A DNA stretch of 11,738 bases from positions 3,740 through 15,477 of the forward strand of contig MIBK01000237.1 in assembly GCA_001829505.1 (NCBI GenBank), given 5' to 3'. Origin of the DNA: Spirochaetes bacterium RBG_16_67_19 (GTDB lineage Bacteria > Spirochaetota > Spirochaetia > SZUA-6 > DRHE01). Shown here one piece after another: positions 11,421 to 11,738 of this stretch (position 1 is its first letter; each line of letters opens with the position of its first letter). The notes under the pieces are model-generated. The model did no database searches. It saw only the letters and a list, made by a program, of their open reading frames with translations, and was not told the origin of the DNA. Position numbers and translations under genes: made by a program.

Positions 11421-11738
11421 TCAGCCGTCCTTCCGCAGCAGGATCAGCAGCACCGCCAGGTCCGAGGAGCGCACTCCCGAGATGCGGGAGGCCTGGCCCA
11501 GGGAAAGCGGGCGGATGCGCTGGAGCTTGTCCCGGGCCTCGCTGGAAAGGCCCGGGGCCCCGGCGTAGTCGAAGCCCGCGGGAATGCGCAGGTCCTCCAA
11601 CCGGCGGAAGCGCTCCACCTGCGCCTCCTGGCGGCGGATGTAGCCCTCGTACTTCACCTCCAGCTCGGCCAGCTCCAGCCAGGGCAGCCCGCTCAGCTGC
11701 GGGCGGAAGGGCAGCAGGTCCCGGATGCCCACGCCCGG
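11421..11738 (-). CDS. mnmG: tRNA uridine-5-carboxymethylaminomethyl modification enzyme MnmG, C-terminal end (cut by window edge)
   Basis: The last 105 residues of MnmG (GidA), which with MnmE modifies the wobble uridine of several tRNAs. Visible are the C-terminal helical domain motifs: E-V-K-Y-E-G-Y-I-R-R-Q, the I-P-A-G-F-D-Y segment, G-L-S-S-E-A-R-D-K-L, and the signature P-L-S-L-G-Q-A-S-R-I-S-G-V. The FAD-binding N-terminus lies beyond the right edge. The GTG at 11730-11732 is an internal codon rather than a start, since the frame stays open to the edge with family-like residues. It is upstream of rsmG with a four-base gap, so the two are co-transcribed. Confidence 0.96.
   Translation of the reverse strand, partial: PGVGIRDLLPFRPQLSGLPWLELAELEVKYEGYIRRQEAQVERFRRLEDLRIPAGFDYAGAPGLSSEARDKLQRIRPLSLGQASRISGVRSSDLAVLLILLRKDG

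Noticed and set aside
1..11738. CRISPR array, prophage, integrase or toxin-antitoxin pair
   Set aside because: No regularly spaced short repeats and no proteins of these families were seen on either strand.

Overview
The window is ordinary-looking, very GC-rich bacterial chromosome (roughly two-thirds G+C by eye) carrying mostly housekeeping genes. Several features suggest a high-GC member of the Spirochaetota. These are an Hsp70-substrate-domain/TM/LysM protein, a FecR-TPR secreted protein, a TPR protein with an Mrr-like tail, and a four-helix-type FtsK N-terminus. This assignment is inference from gene content; no rRNA or other marker in the window settles it.

Layout, left to right. Minus strand: the start of a RecX-like gene (cut by the window edge), rpsI (uS9) and rplM (uL13) in one operon, then a small two-helix membrane protein with an acidic tail. 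Plus strand: a single-cluster [4Fe-4S] ferredoxin with a strong terminator, then a tRNA with anticodon CAT, probably the lysidine-modified tRNA-Ile2. Next comes a divergent pair, a secreted FecR-domain/TPR protein (minus) and a four-helix cytochrome b561-type protein (plus). Their shared 5' ends and promoters have been copied in a perfect 651-bp tandem duplication, leaving one intact copy of each gene plus two chimeric fragments. Then a minus-strand cluster: an Hsp70-SBD/TM/LysM protein, a Slt70-type lytic transglycosylase and the DNA translocase FtsK. Divergent from it (plus) is a membrane-anchored TPR protein with a degenerate Mrr-like domain. The window closes with rsmG and the C-terminal end of mnmG (minus, the classical gidB-gidA pair).

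Functionally, the ribosomal pair and mnmG/rsmG serve translation, and the ferredoxin and cytochrome b561 handle electrons. The LysM/Slt/FtsK cluster puts peptidoglycan binding, peptidoglycan cleavage and chromosome translocation in one probable transcription unit, which fits a role at the septum.

Two things stand out beyond gene content. One is the exact tandem duplication with readable breakpoints. The other is a recurring promoter geometry in which the predicted transcription start falls on or within a base of the start codon, so several genes (FecR-TPR, cytochrome b561, LysM, TPR-Mrr) look leaderless. I found no CRISPR array, transposase, phage or defence system. Of the proteins, the Hsp70-SBD/LysM protein and the TPR/dead-Mrr protein are the best candidates for under-described biology.
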